DNA of 64,000 bases, from the NCBI GenBank assembly GCA_025716815.1, contig JAIXMN010000012.1, positions 310,001-374,000 on the forward strand. The letters are read 5' to 3'. Each line of letters opens with the position of its first letter. The first letter of the stretch is position 1. A program made the translations under genes and the position numbers. This stretch comes from Dichotomocladium elegans (lineage: Eukaryota; Mucoromycota; Mucoromycetes; Mucorales; Lichtheimiaceae). Positions 50,925-62,900 of this stretch are shown piece after piece. The notes under the pieces are model-generated. The model ran no database searches. It saw only the letters and a program-made list of their open reading frames with translations, and had not been told where the DNA came from.

Positions 50925-51797
50925 TTTTGAATGGTTTGAAGTGATAAAGTGAAATCGTGTAGCGTTTCTCACGCGCTGCAATTGTTTTTCCGTCCTTTCT
51001 GATGATAAACTCAGCAAGCTGATGCTTTGCATAGTTACACCTTTATACAAAGAACTTGTCACGTGAACCTTATACGGCGTAAAAAGGTTATCTGTCTGTA
51101 GTTTATTTTCAGGAATAAAGCTATGACCGTCCACCCACCGGTATCATATTAGCAAGTGCCTGCGCAAATAAAATCGCCCGCGCAATCTATATGTAGTATT
51201 CAAACAGACAACATGCATAAAAAACTACATCAAATTGGATACAGGGACATTATACGGCGTACTTCTAATTTAAGTGACCTCTTTCATTGTCTTACGTTAA
51301 ACATCGCGTGTTATCTGACGAATCCTATTAAACTAGAACATGCCAAATCCTGATAAACCGACGATGATTGGTAGCCGAAGCCAGGAACAAATGGCCAAAC
51401 GTTAAACCAATGATAAGCTAACCCGCAGCGGAGAAATGGCCCGGAGTTTGTTTCAGCAACAAAGCTTGCCCCGTTACAGTACTTTGTGCCTTGCCTTATT
51501 TCTTTTTTTCTTTTTGCAAATCAAATGATCCAAAATAAAAAGACATAATGATGACCATCAGAGAGCCAAAGGCAATGATCCTTGCGGAAAATATGCTAGT
51601 AGGAGGGCCGACGAAAGGAAGTAAACAAAAATATGCTGATAAAGGAAAATAAAAGCAGAAAATCAAAAACACTTCCATGCAGACCGACTGAATTAAAAAG
51701 CCACACAACCGAAAAAAGAATAAAAAAAAGTTGCGCCGTTTTCTTGCTGTCTTGTTTCTCACCTTCCTCGCTCTTTTTACAGCCCCCTTCCTCCACA
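50925..51797. promoter_or_regulatory. Divergent promoter region, BTB gene / DDX21-like helicase
   Basis: About 870 bp between divergent starts, A/T-rich. The helicase side has a TC-rich stretch (51730-51795) immediately before its ATG. The BTB side may encode extra N-terminal residues. Confidence 0.5.
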
Positions 51798-53990
51798 ATG
51801 CCTACCACTTACTCTGATCGTGGTAAGTTGATACAAGATCCTGATCTCCATAGTACTGACATAAGCTCAACCGATATAGATAATAAAGATCTTTTGTCAA
51901 AGACAAACGGATCCAAGATTGATTCGAGAAAGCGAGATCGTCGTGATCAATCGCCGCAGGTTGGGAACAAGATCGTTTTCGACGATGAAGGAGAAGCGCA
52001 CGAACCCAAGAAGCGCAAGACCGTTGAAGAAACTGCTTCTGCTGCCGATCAGACCGAAGAAGAGGATATCCCCGAAAACCTGCGCCTGACCAACTTCCGT
52101 ATCTCTCAGGGCACTATCCAAAATCTCGAGGCGAGAGGTATCCGCTCTTTATTTGAGATTCAGGCGGCCACTTTCGACATCATCTTTGATGGTGCCGATG
52201 TGCTTGCCCGTGCCCGCACAGGTACTGGCAAGACCTTGGCATTTGCTCTTCCTGTTATCGAAAAGCTCGCTCTCGACACCGAGTATAGCGTCCGCCGCGG
52301 CCGTGCCCCACGAGTGCTCGTCCTCTGCCCTACTCGTGATCTTGCAAAACAAGTGTGCGGTGATTTCGAAACCATCTCTGGAAACCGTCTCCAGGCCTTG
52401 CCCGTCTACGGTGGTACGCCTTACACCGAACAAACATCCGTACTCAAAGCTGGCTGTGATGTTATTGTGGGTACGCCTGGTCGTATCTTGGATCATATCA
52501 AGTTCGGCAACCTGAAGTTGAATGCTCTTCGATACATCGTGCTTGATGAGGCTGATGAAATGTAAATATCATTTGTATGGAGCGCGAATGTCAATAGGCC
52601 GTGTACTCAGTACTTTACTCTTTTTAGGTTGGACGCTCGAGGTTTCGAGCAAGACATGTTTGCTGTCCTTGATCACATCAAGGAGCAGAAAGCGGAACGC
52701 GACTATCAAACCTTACTGTTCTCTGCTACCGTTCCCGAGTCAGTAATGGAGACCATCAAGCGTTTCTTGAAGGAAGATTATCAACGCGTCGACCTGATTG
52801 GTGACTCGAAGAATCGTACGAACAGCAACATCCGACATATTGCTATGCCGTCGTCCTACCAAGCACGCGCCGATATTATTGGCGATGTGGTGAACGTCTA
52901 CGGCAAAAGTGGTCTAACAGTTATTTTCTGCGCTACGAAGGCCGATGCTAACGAGCTCGGTACCCACGAGAAGATTAAGCAAGATGCCGCTGTCCTTCAT
53001 GGTGATATCGCACAACAGTCGCGTGAGGCTACCATGAAGGCTTTCCGCGAGGGAAAGTACAAGTGTATCGTGTGTACCGATGTTATGGCTCGTGGTCTTG
53101 ATATTCCCGAGGTGGATCTTGTCATCAATTGCCAACCTCCCAAGGATACAGAGAGTTACGTCCATCGCTCTGGTCGTACAGGTCGTGCCGGCCGCAAGGG
53201 CGTGTGTGTCACTTTCTACAAACCGCAGGAAGAGTCTCTTCTCCAGCACATTTCTCGTCGCACTGGTGTACAATTTGAACAAATGTCAGCCCCTCGCCCG
53301 GAGGATATCATCAAGGCTACTACTGAGGATGCTTTTCGACAAATTGATACTGTCAACCCTGACGTGCTTCCCTTCTTTACCGAATCGGCTGAGCAACTCA
53401 TTGAGAAGCACGGTGCGCTGAACGCGGTTGCTTCCGCACTTGCCTATGTCTCAGGCTACCATCAGGGCATCCCGAGTCGCTCTCTTCTGTCGTCCATGGA
53501 AGGATTTACCACTCTCTACTGCCAGATTGATCGCGAGATCCAGAACCCTGGCTATGTGCGCAACATTCTCAAGCGTGAACATCCCGAAATCAGCTATGAA
53601 GATACCAAGGGTTGGCGTATGACCAAAGATTACACGGGTGTCGTATTTGACATTTCATCCGACAAGGTAGAGGTCCAGGAAAATGGCGAGATCTTGCTTG
53701 CCGGTCGCCCATTCGCTAGCCGTGGTGTCACTCTGACAGCACCAAAGGAATTACCGGAGTTGGCCGAGCGTGAGCAACGAGGCGGTGGCTATGGCGGTGG
53801 CTATGGCGGTGGCTATGGCGGTGGCCGTAATGGCGGTGGCTATGGCGGAGGTAACCGAAATGGTGGCGGCTATGGTGGTAACCGTGGCGGAAACGGTGGC
53901 AGCTATGGTGGCAGCTATGGCGGCGGCCGTGGTGGCGGCCGTGGTGGAAGCCGTGGCGGTAGCCGTGGAGGTTACGGAGGACGTAGATAA
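51798..53990 (+). CDS. DEAD-box RNA helicase with GUCT domain, DDX21/DDX50-like (708 aa)
   Basis: Exons are 51798-52561 and 52628-53990, 709 codons with TAA. DDX21-type helicases unwind RNA in the nucleolus during rRNA synthesis and ribosome assembly. Seen: an acidic/basic N-terminus; LTNFRISQGTIQNLEARGI before the Q motif (Gln in FEIQAATFD); motif I ARTGTGKT; Ia PTRDLAKQV; GG; VGTPGRILD; II VLDEADEM split by the intron; III LLFSATVPE; IV to VI with VCTDVMARGLDIPEVD and YVHRSGRTGRAGRKG; a GUCT domain at roughly 500-600 (ALAYVSGYHQGIPSRSLLS); and a C-terminal RGG/GGYGGG repeat tail from about 640. The GUCT domain plus G-rich tail distinguishes it from the yeast helicases I know. Codon use is G/C-ending, which suggests high expression. 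Confidence 0.95.
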
Positions 53991-54446
53991 GAAAATCGGG
54001 AAACAACAACACCATCATGATACAAAACATTTGTAAAAGCACGCGATGTATACCTTGCCTTCTCTTTCATTCATCATTCTCCCTTCAGCATTTAATCTTT
54101 TGTTCTGAAATTGTAATCTTATACGTTTAACACACATATAAACATAAGCAATCCATTGAAAATCTAATTATGTGAATTCCTCCCAAGAAAGAGCATGTGA
54201 CATGAATGGGAGGGAAGAGATACAGCATTTGGAGCGGTAATGGTTTAAGTGATTTTAAATTGACGATCTAATTGGCTAATCGATGTACTATAAATTGTCT
54301 AGACGCGCTCATTGGTTCGCCTTGGTAAAATCACATTCAAAGTATGCCTTCTGATTGGTGCTTCATGGTCCCGAAGTCCTCTCTGGGGAGGATTCCGCAC
54401 CCCAGTCTCCGTGTTTGCCTTTGTTCTTTCTCACTTGGTCTTCTCC
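53991..54446. other. Intergenic, helicase to DUF6729-like gene
   Basis: 456 bp between two genes on the plus strand. An ATG at 54312 is in frame with the next gene and would add 45 residues. The later ATG at 54447 has the better context, and I prefer it. Confidence 0.45.
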
Positions 54447-54781
54447 ATGGATAACAGCAACGGGCAGGAGGACGTGGACAAAATCGACGATATCGCGATG
54501 GCGACTGCGGATGGATTACTTGACGATGAGGCTCATTTTGCAACGTATCTTCGTGAATTGCAGCAGGATTTAACTAAAGAAATGCAACAGTCCGAAAATC
54601 GCTTGCCTAAATGTTATGAGAGTGGCACGTTCTGGATCACCCCGCCCAGCGTCTTTTTCACTTTACGGAATAAAGGAGATGCCTCTTCATCAGCTCCAAA
54701 TGACATTAAGGTTGATGCCACGAGCAATGAAGGTAACAGCAATAACAGGAGCGATCCACAAGGGCAAGAAGGAGAAGAAGC

Positions 54782-54815
<34 letters not shown>

Positions 54816-55871
54816 CAAGCCGCCCTAGAACAGCTACTCCGGAGACCACGCGTGTTTGTCTGGCTCGTTCACCTATTGGTGGATAATCTCGAATGCCCCA
54901 ATCCAGAATGTCACGGTAGCAAACTGCAGTCCCATGGATGGGCAACGGCACCTTGTGCGCGAAGAATTCTCGATCTGAGTAACGACTTTTATTTAATGAG
55001 CTATCGGTACAAATGCAGCCGTTGCAAGCGTACCTATTTTGGTCACGACAAGGCAATACGGGAGATGCTCCCGCTTGTCCTTCAGGAAGAGTTCCCCGCG
55101 ATCCTCTCCCACCGAAGTGGTGTGTCTCGCACGACGATGGAGTTACTTCAAAGCTGCTCGAACTCGTCTGTGGGCATCGGCCCTTTTGCAAAGCTCCTCA
55201 AAGAACATCAAGCACTCCGCCATGCTCGCCTCAAACTCCAATATCTTGCCGCAAAAGATCATCCGCCATCCGCCCCAGTACCTAAACCGTCGGTACCGCG
55301 GAAACGGCATCATTCGTCATCTGGACATAACGCTAGTTATCCGAGCGCAAACAGTTCAGCAGCATCCTCGCGTCCGTCACAACCACCAACCATTGCACCG
55401 CGGCCGCCTCAACCCACGCCTGTCTTCCTGCCCCATCCAATGCTCGCGGTCCATCCGGCCCCGTCGATATCAGCAGCTTCCAATGCAGCTTCTTCTACGC
55501 CCATCATCTCTGTCACTAGTCCATCTGGCACAACACATCCGTCATCGACTTCTTCAACACCCCAAGGTCAGCCTATTATCCGAGCAGCGCCATCTGCTAA
55601 GCAGCCAACTCCTATCCAACCCGCTCCTATCCAAGCAGCTGCTCCGTTCCCTTTCTTCGCAATTCCCCCGGGCGGCGCCATCTTTTATCCTGCCCAACAA
55701 GGCATGCCTATTCCTTTTCAGCCAGTATTTATCCTATCTGATCCACGAGCCCAGCAACAACCGCTGCAAATACAGCAACAAATGATGCCATTCCAACAAC
55801 AGCAACAGCCAAGCTTCCACGTTCCGAAGAAGCCAAGGAAGCCAAGGACCATACTCAAGAAGCCTACTTGA
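54447..55871 (+). CDS. DUF6729-like zinc-binding protein (474 aa)
   Basis: A single exon to TGA. Seen: an acidic N-terminus, a conserved-looking WITPPSVFFTLRN patch, a run of 10 Gln from a CAG repeat, then a core at about residues 128-280. The core has RRPRVFVWLVHLLVDNLECP, cysteine pairs CPNPECHG and YKCSRCKRTYFGHD, and helices through LSHRSGVSRTTMELLQSC. The two Cys pairs can hold one zinc. From memory this layout resembles DUF6729, known in fungi as part of transposase-like or HTH-containing proteins; that identification needs a profile search. The C-terminal 200 residues are low-complexity Pro/Ser/Gln/Ala with a basic KKPRKPRTILKKP end, suggesting nuclear or nucleic-acid binding. There is no transposase catalytic domain and no terminal repeats. 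Tail-to-tail with USO1, 47 bp apart. Confidence 0.72.
54783..54813 (+). repeat. Coding (CAG)n repeat
   Basis: Ten CAG units encode poly-Gln in the DUF6729-like protein, likely length-variable between strains. Confidence 0.85.
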
Positions 55872-55918
55872 TGATACATCTCTTTCATCTTTGATTACGT
55901 TGTCTGTTCTTCATTTTG

Positions 55919-58900
55919 TTACTCGTCTTCGTCTTCACTGTCAGTTACTTCTTCGCCAAGATGCCGTAATCTTGCCTTGTACTTTTTCATCTCCATCGTT
56001 TGTTCGCCTTGAAATAATGTCATGATCAGCAAAAGATCTCTCCCCTTTCCTCTCCTCGCCGTTCGCTTTTTTGTCCCTTATTTTCTCGTCACTCAGTAAA
56101 ACTTACCCATGCACACAAGCAAATCTTCTTGCTCTTCTCTCATTGTTTCAACCAACTTCTCAAGTTCAGACTTGTCCTTTTTAAGCGCTTCCGCCTTGGA
56201 GTTGAGCGCATCCCGTTCCTGTAGCTAAATGAACATCGGTTGAGCATCTGGTCTGTATCATCATTTGATTGAAGGCCGACTGTCCTTCACTCTGGTCCTT
56301 ACTGCTTCTGTTAAAAGCTTCTCCAGTTCCGCGATTTTCTTGTCCAGGTGGGTTGTCTGTGCCGCCCGTTCTACCTTTTCTGCTTCGATTTGCTGTTTGA
56401 GAGCGAGAATTTCATTGGCTTGTGTATGGATCGTGGTTTTGTATGTGGCAATTTCTTGCTCAGATCCAGTTGGCGAGGAGACTTCGCAGACATACATCAA
56501 TCGCATGCTAAAAAGCGTTCGCTCGACACTTACTTTCCACCTGCTTTTGAGGTTTGAAACTGGATGGTTTCTTCTTCAATGATCGCTGGATAGTTTCTAA
56601 ATAGAAAACATCACAAAGGCACAACCACACATATGCGCAAAAATATACAGGGATGAACAGTTAACACTCCGTGTTATAACCCCATCCCGAATCCATATGA
56701 ACATCTCTCATGGTTATACCACTTGCCATATGTATCCTTAAAAAACTCAACAAACGTCGGCTCAAGCAGCAGAGAAGGCAACGAGCCTGTGTTTGCTGAT
56801 ATCGATTCGTCTTCGGCTGAAATTTGCAGGTATTGAGGCGAGTTTTTGATGGCAGCGCTATCGCGGAGTCGCGACAGGGTGCTAGTCAACAAATCCACAC
56901 GGCTTGACAGGATCGTCTGTAGCTTTGCTCTGGAAAAAAATTGGTTGAGTTTCTTTTGCGCCCAAAATCCAATGAAGGGTTGCATGGGTAGCAAATTCCC
57001 CTACCTGTCGAGAGGCGTGTTGGGGTCATCATTGTACTCATATGCGATACCAAGGAGGAAGGCAATAAGACCTTGAACAATGGGATCGTTCGCAGATGAC
57101 TGGACTTCTTGGATGAGCTATTTGCATAAAGTATAAGAATTACTTTCGATAGGACTTTGATCATACATTGCAAAGCTCCTTACGAATTGAATATGTGTGC
57201 TCTCAGATAAGAAGAGGCTTACGGACGCTTGATTATTATAAAGCCACGTGCATAGCAAGCAAAGATATGCGATGGGTATCCTGGAGTTGGTCGTCGGATT
57301 TCTGGCGGCCATCATAAGTTGCGCGACAATATGGTGTAGAAGCGGAACAGGTTCTTCGCCTGATATATAGCATTCATGGTTAACCTGTTCATCTATCAAA
57401 TCCAGGAAATGTCTGCGCACTTACCATTGGCCTCGTCACCAAATACGATTCCACCTGCAACCTGTTTGGCTAGATCGCTATCGCGTATCACATAAGAAAG
57501 GATTGTGCAAGCAAACCATAGCTTGTATGGATCATTTGCAGAAAATTCCCAGTTCTCGATGTAATCCAATAACAATGAACCGAACGAGAATGGTTTGTCT
57601 AATCAAAGGTATATGGGGCGAAAGAGACGTAGCATGAATTAAGATTTCCTTTGTACCTGAGCTGTTCTGTAATTCGGTTTACCTGCAAACTGGGTATTGG
57701 CGTTATCTTCAGGAGGTGTTTTAAGCGTTGCCGCCAAGACGACCTGAGCATCCGGGTGCCCCTCGATACTGGAAAGTACAGCAAAGGCTGCCGCAGCACG
57801 ACTTGAGTAGCTGTATTGTATACTTGGGTCAGCATCCAGGGCAATGGCAATCAGAGATACCATCGCTGGCCGTGGCAAGCCTACTGGTGCGTCAGAATCC
57901 ACCACTTCGCCGTTGACGATTTTGAGGGGGCAGGCTACCACGGTCTTAGTGAAAAGGTCCTGGTTAGCGATGTTTCCATAGATCAGATATGCAACCGAGT
58001 AGAGAGCCTCGGTCCGCACAATGGACGGGGCATTCGAGCAAACAGCCAGCTGGACAATAGGCAGAAGGGTGTTGCTTTGAGCAATGATCTTTTGGTTGAT
58101 CGACGTGTTGGCTCCATCGGGCTCTGTTAGAATGCGACACAATCCGAGCACAAGGACCGTGTTAGCGATTTTTTGAGGTGGCCAGTCTTCGTAAGAGAAC
58201 GGAACGTGATCGGCGTCACTGTCGCCAACGTAGCCAAGGAGGCCTGGGATGGCCTGGATACAACTTGTCTCACGGAAATAAATCTTTGAATGCAGAGCTC
58301 CTGAAATGAGTCAAAAACATCGGCTGTATGCGTTTTCATGCGGTGTACCTGATTCGACACGTTGTAACGCAGCAAATGATGCATTAACGTCAAGCTGTCC
58401 TGGACAATGATGCCGCCTGAAATGCCTTCCTCATCTTCAATCACTGCTAACAACTTTTCAAATGTTGCCTGAAATGCCACGATCTTCTGGATTTCGGTGT
58501 TATTTTGGGTCAAATTAATCAGTAGAAGTAGGCTCTCTAGTAAAGTCGACATCAAGATTGACGTTAGTGATAATTCCCACCACACAAAGCCGCACACACG
58601 CACGCACACATTATCAGCCTGTCTTTTATTACCGTTTCGAATGATATCGCGCTTGTCACTCAACAAATCCACTAGGCGTGCAATACCCATTGGGCTTGTA
58701 AGAACACTTTGCTGAACACCGCTGTTGCGGTTCGCCGAAAGAGTAGAGAGGAACTTCAATGCACTGTACCGCACGTAAAAGTCGTACTCTTCCAGAATGT
58801 CCAGTACAATTGAAACGTTGGTCGGATCCTGTCCAGTTTTCCATGTCAGGCAATGCTTTATCTCTTCCATAGCTACGGGTGCCTCTCACCTCAATGAATT

Positions 58901-59409
58901 TGTCAGTATAGACGTATCCTGGATCGTCTAGCGAACTCTGTCAACCAAAGGAATGGAGAGAGAGGAAAATTCAGCCACCAGTTGTTTATCACGAACCTAC
59001 ACCGATGGTAATACCTGATGCTGTAGAGTGCAGAGAACATTGATGGTCTCGAGAGTGGACTTTGTAATGTCACCATCATGATGGTCTGTATGCAATATTT
59101 TGATGAGGCCAACAAAGCATAGTCGGCCCACCGCCTATGCAAAATAGAAACGAATAATAATGCCAAACATGCCAAAAGCAATCAGTTTTGCTGCTGCTTC
59201 GAGTTGCTATGGACATCTCTTTTCTCATGGGCTCAAACCTCGGGGTAATCTCTCACGAGACCCTTGAGACTCAGGACAGCAGCCCGCCTGTCCTCCAGTA
59301 ACGTGGCAGTCTCGAGGCAATCCGCAAGTTTTTCGACGGTCTCATCGACAGACTGTGGTTGACCTTTGTCACCTCGAATGGCATTGTAGCCTCGTGTAAA
59401 GAATTCCAT
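55919..59409 (-). CDS. USO1: Vesicle tethering factor USO1/p115 (799 aa)
   Basis: Exons are 59239-59409, 59015-59134, 58890-58937, 58633-58828, 58349-58536, 57683-58283, 57425-57598, 57223-57359, 57005-57117, 56727-56929, 56534-56596, 56303-56481, 56107-56224 and 55919-56007, 800 codons with TAA. It tethers ER-derived COPII vesicles to the Golgi. Seen: an armadillo-type globular head to about residue 635 (MEFFTRGYNAIRGDKGQPQS; SVQQS-type GVQQSVLTSPMGIARLVDLL; IQKIVAFQATFEKLLAVIED; LVLGLCRILTEPDG), the conserved head end FFKDTYETIQRSLKKK, a short coiled coil, and an acidic DSEDEDE tail. Much shorter than yeast Uso1 (1790) and closer to animal p115 (about 960). The tenth intron begins with GCAAGT; using it restores DTYETIQRS. 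Divergent from SMC2. Confidence 0.95.
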
Positions 59410-59962
59410 GGTATGAATACTTGAGCGACAGATACACGTTAAGGGCGATCGGGCAGCGGTAGTGGACGAGTTTCGACGGGTGTGAGGGGTATATTTTTTT
59501 TGGTACCCAATTCAAACGGGAAACTCCGAGTGATAACTTGACCCTGATCAGGCACGGGGAAGCTGGGAGCTTAACACCGCCCGACAACACTCACCCCCCT
59601 CACACAGACAGTGACGCCATTGACAAAGTGGTAAGCCAATGTTGCTGACTCCATCCTGAAGGCCTAACAACAGTCTTTAAAAGCGTACACCATTGAATAC
59701 GACATCGCGGTGTGTTTATCGAAGCGAGAAAAGCCAACAATCTGCATGTCTTTGGGAACAGGAACGTTATGCATATGCAAAATAGGACGAATCGTTTCCA
59801 TGGGCTATGTGATCTGCGCGTGGATGAAGGATATTTTTATTGCATTCGCAATAACCGCGACACGCATTTGGTGTCGCGTCCTGAGCAAAGCGAAAAATAA
59901 AAAGAAAAAAGTCCGCATAATTTGCCTCTTCGCACGTCTTCCTGGAACAAAGGGTTGCAGCA
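59410..59962. promoter_or_regulatory. Divergent promoter, USO1 / SMC2, with inverted repeat
   Basis: 553 bp between the two ATGs. CGCGACAC at 59856-59863 and GTGTCGCG at 59871-59878 form a perfect 8-bp inverted repeat, 85-107 bp upstream of the SMC2 start. The CGCG cores resemble, but do not equal, the MBF site ACGCGT. G1/S control of SMC2 is inference. Confidence 0.5.
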
Positions 59963-62900
59963 ATGTACCTCGAAGAGCTCATTATCGACGGCTTCAAATC
60001 CTATGTCTCTCGTACACATATTACTGGATGGGATCCGGAATTCAATGCCATTACGGGTCTTAATGGTTCTGGAAAATCCAACGTCCTTGATGCCATTTGC
60101 TTTGTGCTTGGAATCACCAACTTGTCTCAGGTACTCTTTTCTTCGAGCGATTGCATGTGCACATCGCTCCAGTACCAGACAAAACAGCAATGACAACAGC
60201 ACGCTGAAATCCTAAGAATATTGCCTTCTTAGGTTCGCGCGAGCAATCTTCAGGATCTAATCTACAAGCGCGGCCAGGCAGGCGTAACGAAAGCATCTGT
60301 GACCATTGTCTTTAATAACGAAGATCGTACCCGAAGCCCTGTGGGTTTTGAAGCATATCGGCAAATCACGGTTACTCGACAGGCAAGCCATGCTTACAGT
60401 ATGAGTGTATAGGAGGATGAACTGATAAACTGGAGGGGTTTGACTGGACAAACCATAGGTGCTTATGGGCGGGCGCACCAAATACATTGTGAACGGCCAT
60501 AACGCGCAGCAGCAAAGCGTCCAGAATCTCTTTCAATCGGTCCAACTGAATATCAACAACCCACATTTTCTCATTATGCAGGGCAGAATTACGAAGGTGC
60601 TTAATATGAAACCGACAGAGATCCTGAGTATGGTCGAAGAGGCAGCCGGTACAAAAATGTTTGAGGATCGTAAGAATAAGGCCATTGCAACAATCGCCAA
60701 AAAAGAACGTAAAGTCGAAGAGATCAACACGGTAAAGATACGCGAAAAAATGGTGAAGTGAGGATATACACAGTGCTGAAGACTAGTCCGCTTCGCAGAT
60801 TCTACGGGAAGAGATCACTCCTCGCTTGGATCAACTCCGTGCGGAGAAGCGCGTCTACCTTGACTTCCAGAAAACGGAGTCGGAAATCGATAGGATTAAC
60901 CGCGTGATTGTTGCCTATGAATATAATCGCCATCATGTAAACAACAAGGGTAGAGAACAATGAAGGCGTGCTTCGGACAGGGACACTTAACAAATCTGCT
61001 TTCGTCACAGGACAAGGTCAAATCAGCGAATGCATACAACCAACAGAAACAGGAGAGAGTCGATAAGTTGAATGAGGCGCTTGCTGTGTTGAAAGGCGAG
61101 CTGGAAACAATCGAACAAGATAAGAAAGAAGCCCAGGAGCGTGTGCAACAGGACGGAAAACATAGCAAATTACGAGAACTCGAAAACCTCGTTAAAAACT
61201 ACTCAACCCAACTTTTGCGTCTAAAGACAAAGAAGGACCTCCAGGCTGTCTCAACGACGGACGAACAGCGGTCGTTGTCGAGCCTAGCAACGAACAAAGG
61301 CGAGGTAAATAGCGACGTCATCCCAGTTCGAGTATAAGGGCTTATTTGACAGACGATATCACATTTAGTTGGAGCGTAATTTACACGAGAAGCAGTCATC
61401 GTATGACAAGATCCATAGTCAATACGATGCATTCAAGGAAGGCTATGATGAAAAAACGAATGAGATGCAGAGAATGTCCGAGTTGCTACAGACCTTAACG
61501 ACTGGTATCGCAGCTGAGGAAGGTCACGAAAATGGCTATATGGAGCAACTTCAAGGTAACTGTTTTCAAAAATTATATATGAAAGAGCCATATTAACGAT
61601 AGCGACCATAGCTGCCAAGAACGCTGCATCTGAGGCCTCGACTATGGAGGAACGGTCAAAACTGAAAATTGCGCATTTGCGGCGAGAGCTTGCTGAAAAA
61701 GAGCCGCTAGCAGCCAAGGCCGAAAAAGAGAATCAAGGCCTACTTCGAGATATTGATGCCAAGAGACAACAAGTTTCCGAGTTAGAGGTATATCTGAAGA
61801 TGACATTACTGTGATGGTGGTAAAGAACGTATAGTGACCCATCCGATAGCGCCAGGTTCAATCGCTGAACTGGAATCCTGAACGCGAAAATGATTTGATA
61901 CAACGGCGTAACAAAGAAAAGGAAATCATAATGGAACTCAATGACGTATGTATCTTGCTAATCCAAAATGAGGACGTTTGATACTGATGAACCGCCTTCA
62001 TACAGAAAGCCGAGATGCTCTCACGACATTTATCACGGCTAGATTTCGTCTATTCTGATCCAGCGCCGAATTTTGATCGCTCCAAAGTCAAAGGTCTTGT
62101 AGCAGAGCTTATCAGACTCGACAAGGAGCACTATGATGCATCGGCTGCCCTGGAGATTTGCGCAGGTGGCAAACTTTATAATGTGAGTATAGCAACGTTA
62201 TAAGCTTTGTCTACAATGGGCGTTTGCTAAGCATGCCTTGTTATCTATAGGTGGTGGTAGAAAACGAGAAGGTTGGCGCACAACTCCTTGATAAGGGTCG
62301 ACTTCGCCGACGTTGGACCTTGATCCCGCTTAATAAGATCCAAGGTCAGAAGGCCTCAAGAGAGGTTAGTGACACTCAGGGGGCGATGCGATATAGTATG
62401 TTTGCTGATACTCGGAAACAAATAATAGAAAGTTGCAGCTGCAGATCGGATCGCACCTGGGAAAGTGGATTTGGCTCTTTCCTTGATAGGTTACGACGAC
62501 GAGGTGCGACCAGCGATGGAGTGGATTTTTGGCAACACCTTCATCTGCGAGGATGCAGCTACTGCTAAGAGCGTGACATTTGATAGGAATATCAAGATGA
62601 AATCTGTGACTCTTGATGGTGATGTGTATGATCCATTTGGCACCTTGTCAGGCGGCTCGAAACCTCAATCAGCTGGCATCTTAGTCAAGGTTCAGGAGCT
62701 TAATCAGGTTCGGGAAGAGATCGAATACCACAAGCACCGTCTTGCGGAGATAGAGCGGCAGCTCCAGAATGCTCAGCAGGAGATTGCCGATTATCGTGCT
62801 GCGAAGCAGCGATTGGATCTCCAGTCGCATCAGTTATCTCTTTTGGAGAAGCGTTTCAGTCAGAGTACACATGCTCAACTCAAGCAAAGGGTTGAATCTA

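Noticed and set aside
53728..54042. Frames opposite and alongside the helicase G-rich tail (His-Arg or Ala-Met-Val repeats)
   Set aside because: Shadows of the GGYGGG coding repeat in other frames.
55039..55785. 248-codon frame overlapping the DUF6729-like gene
   Set aside because: Shifted reading of the Pro/Ser/Gln-rich region; the main frame has the cysteine pairs and a clean start and stop.
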